DNA of 15,094 bases. Source: Gammaproteobacteria bacterium. Lineage in GTDB: Bacteria > Pseudomonadota > Gammaproteobacteria > UBA5335 > SLRW01. Both the position numbers and the translations under genes were made by a program. Where the stretch lies: positions 1 through 15,094 of the forward strand of contig SLLK01000304.1 of NCBI GenBank assembly GCA_007134115.1, written 5' to 3'. Below the pieces are notes generated by a model. That model did not search any database and was not told the DNA's origin. It saw only the letters and a program-made list of their open reading frames with translations. Shown one piece after another: positions 14,401 to 15,094 of the stretch. The number at the start of each line of letters is the position of its first letter. The stretch's first letter is position 1.

Positions 14401-15094
14401 CTTGAAAGCATGGCCGGTGAACATGCGCTGCTCGCACGCCTTGGCGGTGACGAGTTCGGCATTCTGGCCGATCCCGGCCCGGAGGACGCATGTCGGGCGC
14501 TGGCGACCCGGGTGGTTGATCTGTTCCGCAAGCCTTTCAGCGTCGATGGACGCGCCTTCTATACTTCGGTCAGTCTGGGCATCAGTTGTTTCCCCGCGCA
14601 TGGCGAAAGCATCGACACCCTGATCCAGCATGCCGACCTGGCCATGTATCGCGCCAAGGAAAGCGGGCGTAATACGTGGGCGGTGTTCGAGGCTGGCATG
14701 GCGGCGCGCGCGGTGGATAACCTGGAGCTGTTCCATGATTTGCGCGACGCGGTGAGCAGTGAATCACTGCAACTGGTCTACCAGCCGCGGCAATCAGTGT
14801 CGTCCGGCGAGATTGTGGCGTTCGAAGCGCTGGCGCGCTGGCACCATCCCGAACGCGGGCAGGTGCCACCGGACCGCTTCATTGCGCTTGCCGAAGATAC
14901 CGGGCTGATTGGCGAGCTGGGCGCCTGGGTGCTCCACCAGGCGTGCGCCGACCTTGCCGACTGGCGGGCCAGGGGCATGAAAGATCTGCGGGTGTCCGTG
15001 AATGTGTCGGCGCGTCAATTGATACTGGAGGGCTTTGCGGACTCGGTGATTGCTGCGCTCCAAACCCATGCTTTGCCGCCCGCCGCGCTGGAAC
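11410..15094 (+). CDS. Multi-sensor c-di-GMP protein: 8 TM, CHASE-like, PAS-PAS-GAF-GGDEF-EAL (C-terminus cut by window edge)
   Basis: One uninterrupted frame of 1228 codons runs off the window. About seven N-terminal membrane helices (within residues 19-228) are followed by a likely periplasmic CHASE-like sensor (about 229-455; YLEHFPGLVAIG, FLFAVPVA, GFLAGALDANTLF) and an eighth helix (about 459-481). Then come PAS 1 (506-613, LGHWELD to DITERE), PAS 2 (619-745, ending SDITGQK), a GAF-like domain (752-915), and a GGDEF domain with NLTGLPNR at 937-944 and intact GGDEF at 1012-1016. An EAL domain follows, with VYQPR, FEALARW (1138-1144) and SVNVSARQL; its later metal ligands are outside the window. 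The usual I-site RxxD before GGDEF is absent. Start chosen: ATG 11410 after the G9 tract; the in-frame ATG 11374 is possible. Predicted to make and/or degrade c-di-GMP in response to extracytoplasmic and cytoplasmic cues; the net activity is unknown. Confidence 0.93.
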   Translation, partial: MSFVGGIKTVSALSFAQWAPYLTAGVAAVFGVFSLVGYSAVDVQANAWLVDPASAIMLLLCAFALALFHLRATRLASLLVLPVPALALVLLVSHFAPPGVSLLPGWLVPAATLSVASAFCFLFIGVALLLRYRASFPEVLGDGMLRGVSVAVSVFAAAMLAGAGLGQLWPSATLFFPVSAPLVAAGLWALALSMAMLVRPGWVALQWPRAGEWPAIVFLLIAFTGFYLYEMVSREEQQRVINQVELSAHNLASDMQATGRNHLLAIERKRRRWAVSAPDAVDTVWIDDARAYLEHFPGLVAIGQLDARARPLRGALRGEPLTAYRDQPWFDQLQMDTLADQALRAGELRLAPVASVHVGGGGFLFAVPVASGPGDASRGFLAGALDANTLFASSVDPQAGAYAVSLYAGDILVSAYGAQIDAGHGELVARREFTLAGSSLSMVMQPSPTMAHLHRSALPKVILVFSFVAALLASLGLGLWHLSRTRLREVEETSQRLQTAQRIASLGHWELDPHTNHLILNEQALQIAGLRPEEGVVNRAKIDALTHPDDRQLVRDAVEAALAQRQPIDLVHRIVRADGQVRYVHQLGEMQSADDGQPARLAGTMHDITERETAYMRLRESDARYRLAARQTGQLVYDYDVETGVIEWVGAVQEVTGESAESFSQVDIHDWEHRVHPDDRATVVAALEHSNRTGELFHIEYRFRHSEGHYIHILDSGVYLFDDNGCPLRQVGAMSDITGQKQAEKERERYARQLAGLAAISRDVNTAGQPALAARQIAHATREIVESGMAAISLDSPDAGQAGSLAVSLADDAVERPDQRTWESAAALYDALAPAGEVVRVSGDELKQHPAWHEHAGDGALVALTSGWLAAPVSDHHGRRVGLIQVAEPRAGRFDVNDERLVAQLAQLTAVVVEKLRLFEQTRTANAALEEMLHYDNLTGLPNRALFREHLSRALERARLDGSPVALLVFDLDHFKNINDSLGHPVGDRLLQAVAQRLESMAGEHALLARLGGDEFGILADPGPEDACRALATRVVDLFRKPFSVDGRAFYTSVSLGISCFPAHGESIDTLIQHADLAMYRAKESGRNTWAVFEAGMAARAVDNLELFHDLRDAVSSESLQLVYQPRQSVSSGEIVAFEALARWHHPERGQVPPDRFIALAEDTGLIGELGAWVLHQACADLADWRARGMKDLRVSVNVSARQLILEGFADSVIAALQTHALPPAALE

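Noticed and set aside
1..15094. CRISPR array, phage defence, toxin-antitoxin or biosynthetic cluster
   Set aside because: No regularly spaced repeats, Cas, nuclease-toxin, transposase or biosynthetic megaenzyme motifs were found in either strand. All sizeable genes belong to known core or signalling families.

Overview
This window looks like core chromosome of a GC-rich gammaproteobacterium. The evidence is the thiS-thiG-trmB and asmA-mutY gene orders (both familiar from pseudomonads and relatives), tRNA-Gly(CCC) and tRNA-Phe(GAA) genes very close to those of E. coli, and several c-di-GMP/AsmA-type envelope genes. The phosphoribulokinase resembles Calvin-cycle enzymes of autotrophic proteobacteria as well as E. 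coli PrkB. A sulfur- or nitrogen-oxidising lineage of the Chromatiales/Ectothiorhodospiraceae type is therefore plausible, but this is inference. I see no phage, transposase, integrase, CRISPR array or toxin-antitoxin pair.

Layout. Positions 1-3028 form a minus-strand block read right to left: thiS, thiG, trmB, phosphoribulokinase, and the first 38 codons of a Tas-like aldo/keto reductase cut by the window edge. thiS-thiG-trmB are tightly packed (34-nt and 3-nt gaps). A 15-bp inverted repeat made of TGTTCAG heptamers separates trmB from the kinase gene. From 3189 the plus strand carries tRNA-Gly(CCC), a large AsmA-family protein and mutY, whose GTG start overlaps the asmA end. tRNA-Phe(GAA) follows with a strong promoter and an intrinsic terminator. 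Next come a second, small AsmA-like protein and a 7-TM diguanylate cyclase.

Positions 9206-9419 are a convergent intergenic region holding four consecutive stem-loops, probably a dispersed repeat element. The minus strand then carries a small DUF4282 membrane protein and, upstream of it, a membrane-anchored M20 metallopeptidase. Divergent from the peptidase, a very large multi-sensor c-di-GMP protein (8 TM, CHASE-like, PAS, PAS, GAF, GGDEF, EAL) begins at 11410 and runs off the right edge at 15094.

Functionally the window combines housekeeping (thiazole synthesis for thiamine, tRNA m7G46 methylation, 8-oxoG:A repair, two tRNAs), possible carbon fixation (phosphoribulokinase), envelope maintenance (two AsmA-type proteins) and c-di-GMP signalling (one likely synthase and one synthase/hydrolase). 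I found no clear undescribed system. The points most worth a second look are the four-hairpin element, the heptamer inverted repeat, the G9 tract at the start of the large sensor, and the sensor regions of the two GGDEF proteins.
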